Positions 1-7,066 of a stretch of DNA of 37,312 bases are shown here, piece by piece. The notes below the pieces were generated by a model that was not told the origin of the DNA, searched no databases, and saw nothing but the letters and a program-made list of their open reading frames with translations. Every line of letters starts with the position of its first letter. The stretch's first letter is position 1. The stretch lies in NCBI GenBank assembly GCA_019118445.1, contig DWYY01000101.1, forward strand, positions 1 to 37,312, given 5' to 3'. Both the position numbers and the translations under genes were made by a program. The stretch is from Candidatus Eisenbergiella merdipullorum. Its GTDB lineage: Bacteria; Bacillota; Clostridia; Lachnospirales; Lachnospiraceae.

Positions 1-139
1 CGGGGAAACAGACCGCCCTCTGGTCCGCTTCCCCGCGGCGCCGGTTCTTTCCGGACATGGTGCGACAGCACCAAGCGAAAGGGCTTAGCCCTTGAGCCTC
101 CGCTGCGGCTTCCCTTCACGGAACATCCTGCCTGACCTT
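1..139. repeat. Intergenic stretch with two palindromes
   Basis: No gene is supported here. Bases 1-7 (CGGGGAA) can pair with 29-35 (TTCCCCG), with an inner GACC/GGTC pairing, giving an interrupted hairpin. A second palindrome at 79-93 has 7-base arms (AAGGGCT/AGCCCTT) around one base. It lies downstream of the minus-strand lipoprotein gene, but no T-run follows it on that strand, so a standard intrinsic terminator is not supported. The purine-rich palindromic style resembles extragenic repeat sequence; whether it recurs elsewhere in the genome cannot be seen. Confidence 0.3.
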
Positions 140-1189
140 CTATCTCGTCTGCAGGAATTCATATTCCCTCTGCGCCTTCGTGTCATCCGGATACAGCTCC
201 AGATACTCCTCCATGCGCAGCCTTGCCTGATCAAACTGTCCCAGATACTCATAGGCAACGATCTCATTGAACCGGAGCGTCTGCATGATCTGATTTCCTT
301 CCATGGCAATTCCCGACTGGAAGGCCGCAAGCGCCGCACTGTAATCTCCAATGCGCAGATCGCACAGGCCAAGCTGGTTATAAATCTGGGCATCCGGCGT
401 CTGGCTCAGGTAATTGTTGTAAACGCTGGCCGCGTAATTATAATCCCCAAGCTGCTCATAGGTCTGCCCCAGAAGGCTGATCACCTCGGAGGAGCTGTCC
501 GTATCCCTCGCACTTTCCAGCGCGTTTCTTGCGGTATCGAAGTTACCCAGATAGTAATTCATCCGGCCTCTGTTATAATCGCTCAGTCTGCTGTCCTCAT
601 CGTCCAGCACGGTCTGCAGATATCCCTGTCCCAGCTCCTGCTGCCCGTTTTCCGCACAACTGCAGAAAATATCGATCCTGAGGTCATAATCCTGAGGATT
701 GATGGATACGGCTGTATCAAAATCCGCCGAGGCAGCCTCCATGTCGCCCTGTACCAGCTCGATCACGCCCTTGAGATAATAAGCGTTCTTCTCCTTGGGC
801 CTGAGCGCGATGATCGCCTCATATACGCCCTTCGCGCCGTCCAGATTTCCCTGCTTGTAATAGGCTGTGGCAAGATAATAATTGATATCATAGTCCAACT
901 GATCCGGTCTCTCATCACTGTAGGAAAGAGCTCGCTGCAGGCTGCTTTCTGCAGAATCATACTGGGACAGGCCCATGTAGGCCAGTCCCATCCCCCGGTA
1001 GGCGAGCTGTGCGTCTTCTCCGTTCAAAACCGCCGCATCAAAGGACTTCAGCGCTTCCTCATATTCCAGTTGTTCCACCAGAGCCATGCCCTGATCCAGA
1101 TTTTCCGTTTTTCCGGAGCCGCAGCCGGAAAGCAGGGCAAGAAAGAAGATGGTCAGTATGGCTGTTATTTTTTTTCTATTCTGGTTCAT
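140..1189 (-). CDS. TPR-repeat lipoprotein
   Basis: A predicted lipoprotein of 349 residues. A basic start (MNQNRKK), a hydrophobic stretch and the lipobox LLSGC put the lipidated cysteine at residue 23, so the protein should be anchored to the outer face of the membrane. The rest is helical, with repeated tetratricopeptide-type units (for example the AYRGMGLAYMGLSQYDSAE and YYLATAYYKQGNLDGA segments), a scaffold for protein contacts. The start at 1189 is preferred over an upstream in-frame codon because GAGG lies about nine bases before it and the lipobox is then at a normal distance. It follows the truncated ATPase remnant at 1216-1332 and may be read from the promoter at 1378-1406. The partner is unknown. 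The TPR lipoprotein call is solid, the role is not. Confidence 0.85.
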   Translation of the reverse strand: MNQNRKKITAILTIFFLALLSGCGSGKTENLDQGMALVEQLEYEEALKSFDAAVLNGEDAQLAYRGMGLAYMGLSQYDSAESSLQRALSYSDERPDQLDYDINYYLATAYYKQGNLDGAKGVYEAIIALRPKEKNAYYLKGVIELVQGDMEAASADFDTAVSINPQDYDLRIDIFCSCAENGQQELGQGYLQTVLDDEDSRLSDYNRGRMNYYLGNFDTARNALESARDTDSSSEVISLLGQTYEQLGDYNYAASVYNNYLSQTPDAQIYNQLGLCDLRIGDYSAALAAFQSGIAMEGNQIMQTLRFNEIVAYEYLGQFDQARLRMEEYLELYPDDTKAQREYEFLQTR

Positions 1190-1215
1190 CTGTGGTTCCT
1201 CATTTTTCAGACATC

Positions 1216-1332
1216 TCAAGCCGTTTTTCCCGCGCCGTTATCTCCGATCAACAGATTTATGCCTGGCTGGAATGTTATCTGCATTCTGTCAATCGCCTTA
1301 AAATTTTCCATCGTTACAGATTCAAAATGCAT
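1216..1332 (-). pseudogene. N-terminal stump of an AAA/RecF-like ATPase
   Basis: A 38-codon reading frame starts MHFESVTMENFKAID and ends with a Walker A motif, GDNGAGKT, followed by one alanine and a TGA stop. This is the standard N-terminus of RecF/SMC/OLD-type ATPases (a short beta strand, 'NFKAI', then 'INLLIGDNGAGKT'), which normally continue for hundreds of residues. A ribosome binding site (GAGGAGG) lies very close before the ATG. The remainder of the gene is missing, and the lipoprotein gene begins 27 bases after the stop, so this reads as the scar of a deletion. It sits in the position where a jetD gene would be expected after jetC, but its sequence is not JetD-like. Confidence 0.7.
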
Positions 1333-1377
1333 GCCCTCCTCTTTCCTGCCGCCTTAGGCATCATTCCCGTTTCTTCT

Positions 1378-1406
1378 ATCCTACCTCAAAGAACCCCGGC
1401 GGTCAA
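1378..1406 (-). promoter_or_regulatory. Sigma-A-type promoter for ATPase stump and lipoprotein
   Basis: On the minus strand a -35 element TTGACC (1401-1406) is separated by 17 bases from a -10 element TAGGAT (1378-1383). It lies in the gap after jetC and reads toward the ATPase stump and the TPR lipoprotein, so these can be transcribed independently of the jet operon. The match is judged by eye. Confidence 0.5.
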
Positions 1407-1440
1407 CCGCAGGGCAGTTGTTTTCAGGACGCAGCCGCCT

Positions 1441-4400
1441 TCATTCCTCTCCTTCCAGCTCTCCATAATCCTTTTTTTCAAATTCTTGGATAGAAATGCT
1501 CTTCTTGTTAGGATTGGCAAACACGAAGGTCTTGTCCACGTTCTCCAGGTAGTTCTGGATCTTGTCATTGGTAGCGCTGATGATGGCCTGGAAGCCAAGC
1601 CCGCGGATCAGTTCGATGCAGCTCGCCACTTTTTCCGCGTCCATCTTGGAAAACGCCTCATCCAGCACCACCAGGCGGATGGTCGGGCGGCGGGTTCCCC
1701 CGGGAGAAGCGCTGATGTGGTAGGCCTGGGCAAAGCTGGCAAGGAGCGCCACATACAGGGGGTTCTGCCCCTCCCCTCCGGAATTTTTCCGGATCATTTT
1801 GCTCAGGTCGATCACCAGGCGGTCATCCCCTTCCACGATCTGCTCCATTTCAAAGGAAAGGTAGGTGCGGTAGTCGGAATATTTTTCCATGTTCCGCTTC
1901 GCTTCCTCCTGCTGCTTCGCATCCGCTGTCTGGGGCGGAAGGAACATGCGGATCAGATCGTTCATCAGCGCGCCGTACTTCTTTTCATGGTCCATGGAAA
2001 ACAGATCCATCTGCCGGTCCATGGAGCCGGAAAGGGCGGACGGGTCGATCTCCAGGGATTCGTCCATGAACATGTCGTAGTATGCGCCGTCCGGTCCGCG
2101 GTTTCTGGAAATGCGGAACTGGTAGCGGTCCTTTCCAAAGTTCAGGCTCCGCAGGATGCGGTTCAGCTCGTCACGGCGCAGGAATGCCTCCTTGATGGCG
2201 CTGCGTATTTTGTAAATGAAGTCTTCCTTAAAGTGCTCCACAGCGGTCTGTGCCTGTTTTGCAGCGATTCTTTCATATTCCTGGATCTGTTCGCAGGAAA
2301 GGCGGTCGAGGAGCTCCTGATAATCCGTATTGTCCGCCGCGCTGGCCGAGAAATCCCGTCCCGGATGCTTTCTCAGATAGTCGCTGCGCAGATCCACAAG
2401 GGCGTCTTTCTTTTCCTCCAGCAGGCTCTGAGCCGCGGAGGCCTCTTCTCCGGTCTGTTTTAAAAGCGCGTCAAAGGAAGGTTTTCTGATGCCTGAGAAC
2501 CAGGTGTCGAAGGCCTCCTCCCAGTTCGGGCTGGAAACCAGGCTCTTCCTGCCGGAAAGAAGGGCTTCGTTCTTTTCCAGGACATCCTGGCCGTCCTTCT
2601 CCAGCTTCCGGTTCTGATCGTAAATGCGCAGTTTGACGGCATCGATCTCCTTTTCCAAGGCCCGCTGCCTGTCATCCACCTCGGACAGGCGTTCCTTCAG
2701 GGCTTCCACCGCGCCCTCGCCCACCTGGCTGAGCTTTTCGTCCAGACGGGCGAGCTGCTCCTGTTTTCTGCCTTTTTCCCGCATGTCGGAAAAAAGCTCC
2801 AGATAGGTTTCCGCGGGTTCTGACAGATATTCCAGGGACAGCAGGCGGGCTGCCTGCTCCGCCTCTTCTTCCCTGCGCTGCAGTTCCCGCCGCAGGCCGG
2901 AAAGCTGGGCGGAAAGCTCCTTCTGTCTTTTGTGCAGGCTCTTTTCACCGATGAAGGCGCGCTTTGTATACTGCTCCGGATTCAGACGGCGAAGCTGGAA
3001 GCTCTGATAGAGCAGGCAGTCCGCCGTCACGCCCACCCGGCACTGGCGGAGCTGTTCGATGGTTTCGCATTTGATCACATTTCCCAACAGAAAATTTACA
3101 TAGTTTTTCACATATTTTTCCCGGCATTCCACCTCTTCGGCGAGAGATGCGCTCCGGGCGGTAAATTCCTGTTCGGAAAGCTTTCCCGTATCCGCCAGGG
3201 CCACACGGGAAAAGCGGGCGGCGTCCAGCCCCTCATAGATTTCCATTGCCTGCGCCGCGAATGCGGGATCCACCATCAGTGTCAGCTTGTTCCAGCCGAG
3301 ATATCCTTCCAGGGCGTTTCTCCATTTTTCATCCCGGATGTCCAGAAGGTCAGCCAAGACGCGCACTGGGATCGTTTTCCCGATTTTTTCATACAGACCT
3401 CTCTGAATCTGTATCCTTGCCTCCTCCAGGGCTTTGGGGTAGGCTTTTTTCCCCATCTGGAGTTCCTTCAGGTCCTTTTCCAGAAGCGCCGCTTCCTTCT
3501 GCAGGCTTCTTTTTTCCGAAGCGGCGTCCTGCCGCTGCCTCTCCGCTTCGTCCCGGATCCCGCCCAGCTCCTTTTTCAGCCGCAGAAGCCCGTCTCCCGT
3601 GATCTCTCCCTTCCGGAAGGCGTCGATGTCCCACAGGGCCTGGTTGGAAATGGAGTCCTCTTCCTCCCAGGCGGCGAGGCTTTCGCAGAGGGCGTTCTTC
3701 TTCCGCTCGCTGCGCAGCAGAAGCTCCAGGTTTTCTGAAAGGTCTCTGCGCTTCGCCTCCAGCTCGCCGTAGCCGCTCTGCAGGATCTCCCGGTTGATCT
3801 CTTCATGTTCTTTCGCGCACTTCTCTTTCTGCCGGTTCAGGGACGCAAGGGTGTCCTCCAGGGTCTCCAGGTCCTTTTTCCCTGTTTCCATCCGCGCTTC
3901 CAGCAGGGAAATCTGTTCCTGCATCTGCATCAGTCCCAGCCTCTCCGTCCGGTAACGGAGGCTTCCCAGCACATCCTCCTGTCCGCGGACGGCCGCGAAA
4001 CCGTCCCGGATCTCCTCCAACTGTCCGATCTCCTCCGCCGTATCTTCGATCCTTTTGCGCATGCGGCCGTAAAGGATCACGCTCTCCTGCATGTCCTCGA
4101 TGTGAATGTCCTGCTCCATGCAGATATATTCCTTCACGAAATCCTCCAGCCGGATATTCATGCGGAAGGGAATGGCGCGCTTGAACAGTCTGGGAAATTT
4201 CTCCATATCCAGGCCGCCCAGATAAATGTCGTACAGGTTCCTGCGGAAACGTTCGTTATTCGAGGTGGCAAACCAGTCTTCCCTGGCAAAATTCCGGTTC
4301 AGCCAGGTCTTCAGCTCCACCGTGGTCATGGCGCGGGCCGCCCCGGTATTCTCTTTTACCGAAACCTCATATTCTGCAGGGTACGTCTGGGACGGCACAT

Positions 4401-4872
4401 CCAGGCTCATCTGTCCGCCCACCCGGTAAAAATGCTCCGGCAGGCCGCCCCTATGCCAGAAAAACAGGCGGGTGATCTCATTGGTCGCCGTTTCCACGTC
4501 GAACACCACGCCGATGCATTCCTTTTCCCCGGTGACGGTCTGGGTAAGCTCCAGGGCGATGGTGGTGGAAAAGTTCCGGTTCCTTTTGTATTTCGCCTGA
4601 TCATTTTCCCCGATGTTGATCATGCCGCGCAGATATTCGATCAGGCTCCGGTCGGAGTCGTCCGCTGCCGCCTTGTTGAAGAAGCCTCTGCCGTCCGTGT
4701 TGGCGTAGAGCACGATCTGCAGGGCGTCGATCACCGTTGACTTGCCGCTTCCGGAATGTCCTGTAAAAAAGTTAATGCTTCTGTTCAGCTCCAGCACCTT
4801 CGCGTCAATATAATGCCAGTTGTTCAGGACGATCCTGGTGACCGCCTTAAATGCCTGATTGTTATTCTCCAT
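1441..4872 (-). CDS. jetC: JetC/MksB-like SMC-type ATPase of a Wadjet-like complex
   Basis: A 1143-residue SMC/MukB-like ATPase. Walker A (GHSGSGKST) is at residues 38-46. Long charged coiled-coil stretches fill the middle, with a hinge-like globular part around residues 480-620. The C-terminal head holds the ABC signature NSGGEGQ near 1030 and Walker B VVLDEAF near 1068-1074. In the Wadjet/MksBEF family this subunit forms the DNA-translocating motor with JetA and JetB. Its start overlaps the end of jetB by 11 bases, so translation is coupled. The stop is followed by 108 bases without a gene and then an unrelated ATPase stump; no JetD is present. Orphan MksB-type condensin is the alternative name. 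Family assignment is strong, and the anti-plasmid function is uncertain without JetD. Confidence 0.88.
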   Translation of the reverse strand: MENNNQAFKAVTRIVLNNWHYIDAKVLELNRSINFFTGHSGSGKSTVIDALQIVLYANTDGRGFFNKAAADDSDRSLIEYLRGMINIGENDQAKYKRNRNFSTTIALELTQTVTGEKECIGVVFDVETATNEITRLFFWHRGGLPEHFYRVGGQMSLDVPSQTYPAEYEVSVKENTGAARAMTTVELKTWLNRNFAREDWFATSNNERFRRNLYDIYLGGLDMEKFPRLFKRAIPFRMNIRLEDFVKEYICMEQDIHIEDMQESVILYGRMRKRIEDTAEEIGQLEEIRDGFAAVRGQEDVLGSLRYRTERLGLMQMQEQISLLEARMETGKKDLETLEDTLASLNRQKEKCAKEHEEINREILQSGYGELEAKRRDLSENLELLLRSERKKNALCESLAAWEEEDSISNQALWDIDAFRKGEITGDGLLRLKKELGGIRDEAERQRQDAASEKRSLQKEAALLEKDLKELQMGKKAYPKALEEARIQIQRGLYEKIGKTIPVRVLADLLDIRDEKWRNALEGYLGWNKLTLMVDPAFAAQAMEIYEGLDAARFSRVALADTGKLSEQEFTARSASLAEEVECREKYVKNYVNFLLGNVIKCETIEQLRQCRVGVTADCLLYQSFQLRRLNPEQYTKRAFIGEKSLHKRQKELSAQLSGLRRELQRREEEAEQAARLLSLEYLSEPAETYLELFSDMREKGRKQEQLARLDEKLSQVGEGAVEALKERLSEVDDRQRALEKEIDAVKLRIYDQNRKLEKDGQDVLEKNEALLSGRKSLVSSPNWEEAFDTWFSGIRKPSFDALLKQTGEEASAAQSLLEEKKDALVDLRSDYLRKHPGRDFSASAADNTDYQELLDRLSCEQIQEYERIAAKQAQTAVEHFKEDFIYKIRSAIKEAFLRRDELNRILRSLNFGKDRYQFRISRNRGPDGAYYDMFMDESLEIDPSALSGSMDRQMDLFSMDHEKKYGALMNDLIRMFLPPQTADAKQQEEAKRNMEKYSDYRTYLSFEMEQIVEGDDRLVIDLSKMIRKNSGGEGQNPLYVALLASFAQAYHISASPGGTRRPTIRLVVLDEAFSKMDAEKVASCIELIRGLGFQAIISATNDKIQNYLENVDKTFVFANPNKKSISIQEFEKKDYGELEGEE

Positions 4873-5578
4873 TTACGGTCTCTCCTTCTTCCCGTGTGCC
4901 ATACTCCTCCCCGCTGTCCGCAACGGCAGCGTCCTCCGCCGGGCTGGAGCCTTCAGCAGCATCCCCCGCCGCGGCAGCCTCCTGTCCCGCTTCCTCGCCG
5001 AACACCGCCAGAAGCTTTTTTATATCCTCGCGCATCAGCAGGAGGCTGATGCAGGGATAGATGAGAATGCGCGTGTCTTCATTCAGCTCCTCCAGCGCGT
5101 CCAGCGGTTCGATCATCTGATATTTCTTGAGGATGGCGAGCGCCCTCCTGATCTCCGAAAGGGAGGACAGACTTCTGGTCAGGCGGAATTCACCGGCCTT
5201 GGCAGAAAGCGTGCCGAAGGTGGTGACGATGTTCACGCTGGAGGACGCCGCTGCCATCTGTTCATCATAGATCAGCTTCAACAGCAGCAGATAGATGGTC
5301 GCAAGCTTGGGAAGGCGCTCCCCCAGCAGGGCCTGCCCCTGGATATAGATGGCGCCGAGCTCCGTATTCTGCTCGATCAGGATCCCCGCCGCTTCCAGGT
5401 AATCTTTCAAAAATTCCATATGCTGCTCACAAAAATCATAATCCCGGTTCAGGACGAGCCGTCCCACCCTTTTATCATATTTTCTTTCCAGCAGAAAGGT
5501 CTGGCGGTAGAGCTGGCCGAGCACCGACTGCATCCGCTCCTGATCCGCACCGGAAAGACGGCTGATATATTCAAGCAT
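4862..5578 (-). CDS. jetB: JetB/MksE-like DUF4194 protein
   Basis: A 238-residue protein recognised as the DUF4194 (JetB/MksE) subunit from its size, its position between jetA and jetC, and its winged-helix-like core: a hydrophobic helix 'IYLLLLKLIYDEQ', then 'FGTLSAKAGEFRLTRS', and a C-terminal 'ALAILKKYQMIEPLD' wing. In MukBEF-like complexes this subunit bridges the kleisin and the ATPase heads. The ATG begins directly after the jetA stop codon, with no gap, and the 3' end overlaps jetC by 11 bases. The last 40 residues are a low-complexity acidic and alanine-rich tail (about residues 195-238), probably disordered and unlike the core. Confidence 0.85.
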   Translation of the reverse strand: MLEYISRLSGADQERMQSVLGQLYRQTFLLERKYDKRVGRLVLNRDYDFCEQHMEFLKDYLEAAGILIEQNTELGAIYIQGQALLGERLPKLATIYLLLLKLIYDEQMAAASSSVNIVTTFGTLSAKAGEFRLTRSLSSLSEIRRALAILKKYQMIEPLDALEELNEDTRILIYPCISLLLMREDIKKLLAVFGEEAGQEAAAAGDAAEGSSPAEDAAVADSGEEYGTREEGETVNGE

Positions 5579-7066
5579 TTATTTTTTCTCTCCCTTCTGG
5601 GGCGCCCCCGTTTTGGCTGCATCCCTTTTCCTTTTTATGAACATCATGGCAGGCCAGGTGTAGGGGCCGCACTGCACCTGATATCCCGCTTCCAGGACCT
5701 CATACCTGCCGTCCCTGCGGATGCTCAGGTCATAGGCAAGGATCAACTTTTCGAAATCTTCGTCCGTTTCCACCAGGAGCCGCCCTGTATCCAGGCAGCC
5801 GTTTTCCATATGTTCTTCGATATACTCTTCCACCTGGGTGCGGGTGAAGCGGTGGTGGATCCGGTTGAGCTTCAGGATCTCTTCTCTGGAAAGCTCCGGA
5901 TCCTTTTCCTCCGGCTCCAGCTCTTTCATAAAATTTCTTCTGTGCCGGCCCCGGTAGATGGCGTTTTCTCCCAGCACATCCCAGGAAGCCAGGTTCATCT
6001 TTTCCGCGGTCCGGCGCAGCCTGCGCTCCACCTCCGCTTCTTCCTCCGGCTCTCCCAGCCGGTTCAGAAGCTGGACCAAAAGGCCATGGCGGTCGCTCTC
6101 CCCGCTCAGAAGATAGTTCAGGCGGCTCAGCGTGGCACGGATATATTTGCTGTGCTCCCGGTCCAGGCTGGCAATGCGGCGCTCGATCATCTCAAAGCCC
6201 CTCTCGATCTGATCGATCAGATCCAGCACGTCCTCTTCCCCATGGGAAGAACGCCGGGCAAAAGAAGGACGCGGAGCCGGCGTGTCCTTCTTTCCCAAGC
6301 GCTGCTCTTCCTCCTTCTGTTTTGCGCGGACGCGTCCGAGCCAGGCGGTGTCCTCGCGCATCTCCTGCAGCCATCTGCAGATATCCGTTTTATAGATGTA
6401 AAAATTATCGCTGGTCTTGAGGATGTGGTATTTTCGCTCCACCACCTCTTCCACATAACCTTTCAGGTGTTCCTGCAGAAGCTCGCCGTAGTTCTGCTTT
6501 TCCAGAAGCCCGGCGAAAAAACGGTCCATATTGTGCAGCATGTCCTGCAGCGCCCGGTTCAGCTTTCTGGTGTTGACCAGGGCGGTCTTGAGCATGGACA
6601 GATTCATCCTCGCGTCATTTTTAAAGGAAAAAAGAGTGGCGTATACATTCTGGATATAAACCTGTGTATCTTCCTCCGGCTCGCTGGCAAGACGTTCAAA
6701 AGCCTCGATCATGATCGAGGCATAATCAGGTATAACGATATTTGCCGTCATGGTGGAGTAATCCTCCACCCTGCGCAGCCAGCCGAACCGGAGAAGGCGG
6801 TTCAGGATCCGCCCCGGCGCCGCTTCCTGCGCCTCCTCCTCCGTCTCTTCTTCCTCCCGCTTCAGGCCGCCCGGCCCCATCTGCATACACAGATCGGAAA
6901 GGACCTGGAGGCAGGCCTCGCGGCTCAGGAAATAATTGTTGTACTGATACTCGTCGTTGACGGCGAGCAGCGACTCTATGTAAATATCCCGGTTTACAGA
7001 CCGGAATAGGCTCCAGAAGGAAGCCGGTATCTCATAGTAAAAATCCAAAGTATCGTTTCCTCTCAT
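5579..7066 (-). CDS. jetA: JetA-like (DUF5716) kleisin subunit
   Basis: A 495-residue protein matching the type II JetA (DUF5716/MksF-like kleisin) family in size, order and content. It has an N-terminal winged-helix part that starts 'FYYEIPASFWSLFRSVN', helical middle segments, and a C-terminal wing with 'RDGRYEVLEAGYQV'. Kleisins link the two ATPase heads of SMC complexes. The annotated ATG overlaps the stop codon of the upstream GTPase-NYN gene by four bases (ATGA), which ties the two genes into one operon. A TTG six codons later, preceded by AGAGGA, is an alternative start that would place the conserved 'DFYYE' at the N-terminus. Confidence in the family is high; the start is ambiguous by six codons. 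Confidence 0.85.
   Translation of the reverse strand: MRGNDTLDFYYEIPASFWSLFRSVNRDIYIESLLAVNDEYQYNNYFLSREACLQVLSDLCMQMGPGGLKREEEETEEEAQEAAPGRILNRLLRFGWLRRVEDYSTMTANIVIPDYASIMIEAFERLASEPEEDTQVYIQNVYATLFSFKNDARMNLSMLKTALVNTRKLNRALQDMLHNMDRFFAGLLEKQNYGELLQEHLKGYVEEVVERKYHILKTSDNFYIYKTDICRWLQEMREDTAWLGRVRAKQKEEEQRLGKKDTPAPRPSFARRSSHGEEDVLDLIDQIERGFEMIERRIASLDREHSKYIRATLSRLNYLLSGESDRHGLLVQLLNRLGEPEEEAEVERRLRRTAEKMNLASWDVLGENAIYRGRHRRNFMKELEPEEKDPELSREEILKLNRIHHRFTRTQVEEYIEEHMENGCLDTGRLLVETDEDFEKLILAYDLSIRRDGRYEVLEAGYQVQCGPYTWPAMMFIKRKRDAAKTGAPQKGEKK

Noticed and set aside
79-93. Palindrome after the TPR lipoprotein as an intrinsic terminator
   Set aside because: The stem is only seven bases and there is no T-run on the minus strand.
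4859-7009. A 716-codon open frame on the plus strand opposite jetA and jetB
   Set aside because: It lies wholly over well-supported minus-strand genes, has no ribosome site and no known domains. It is a shadow of codon bias in the GC-rich genes.
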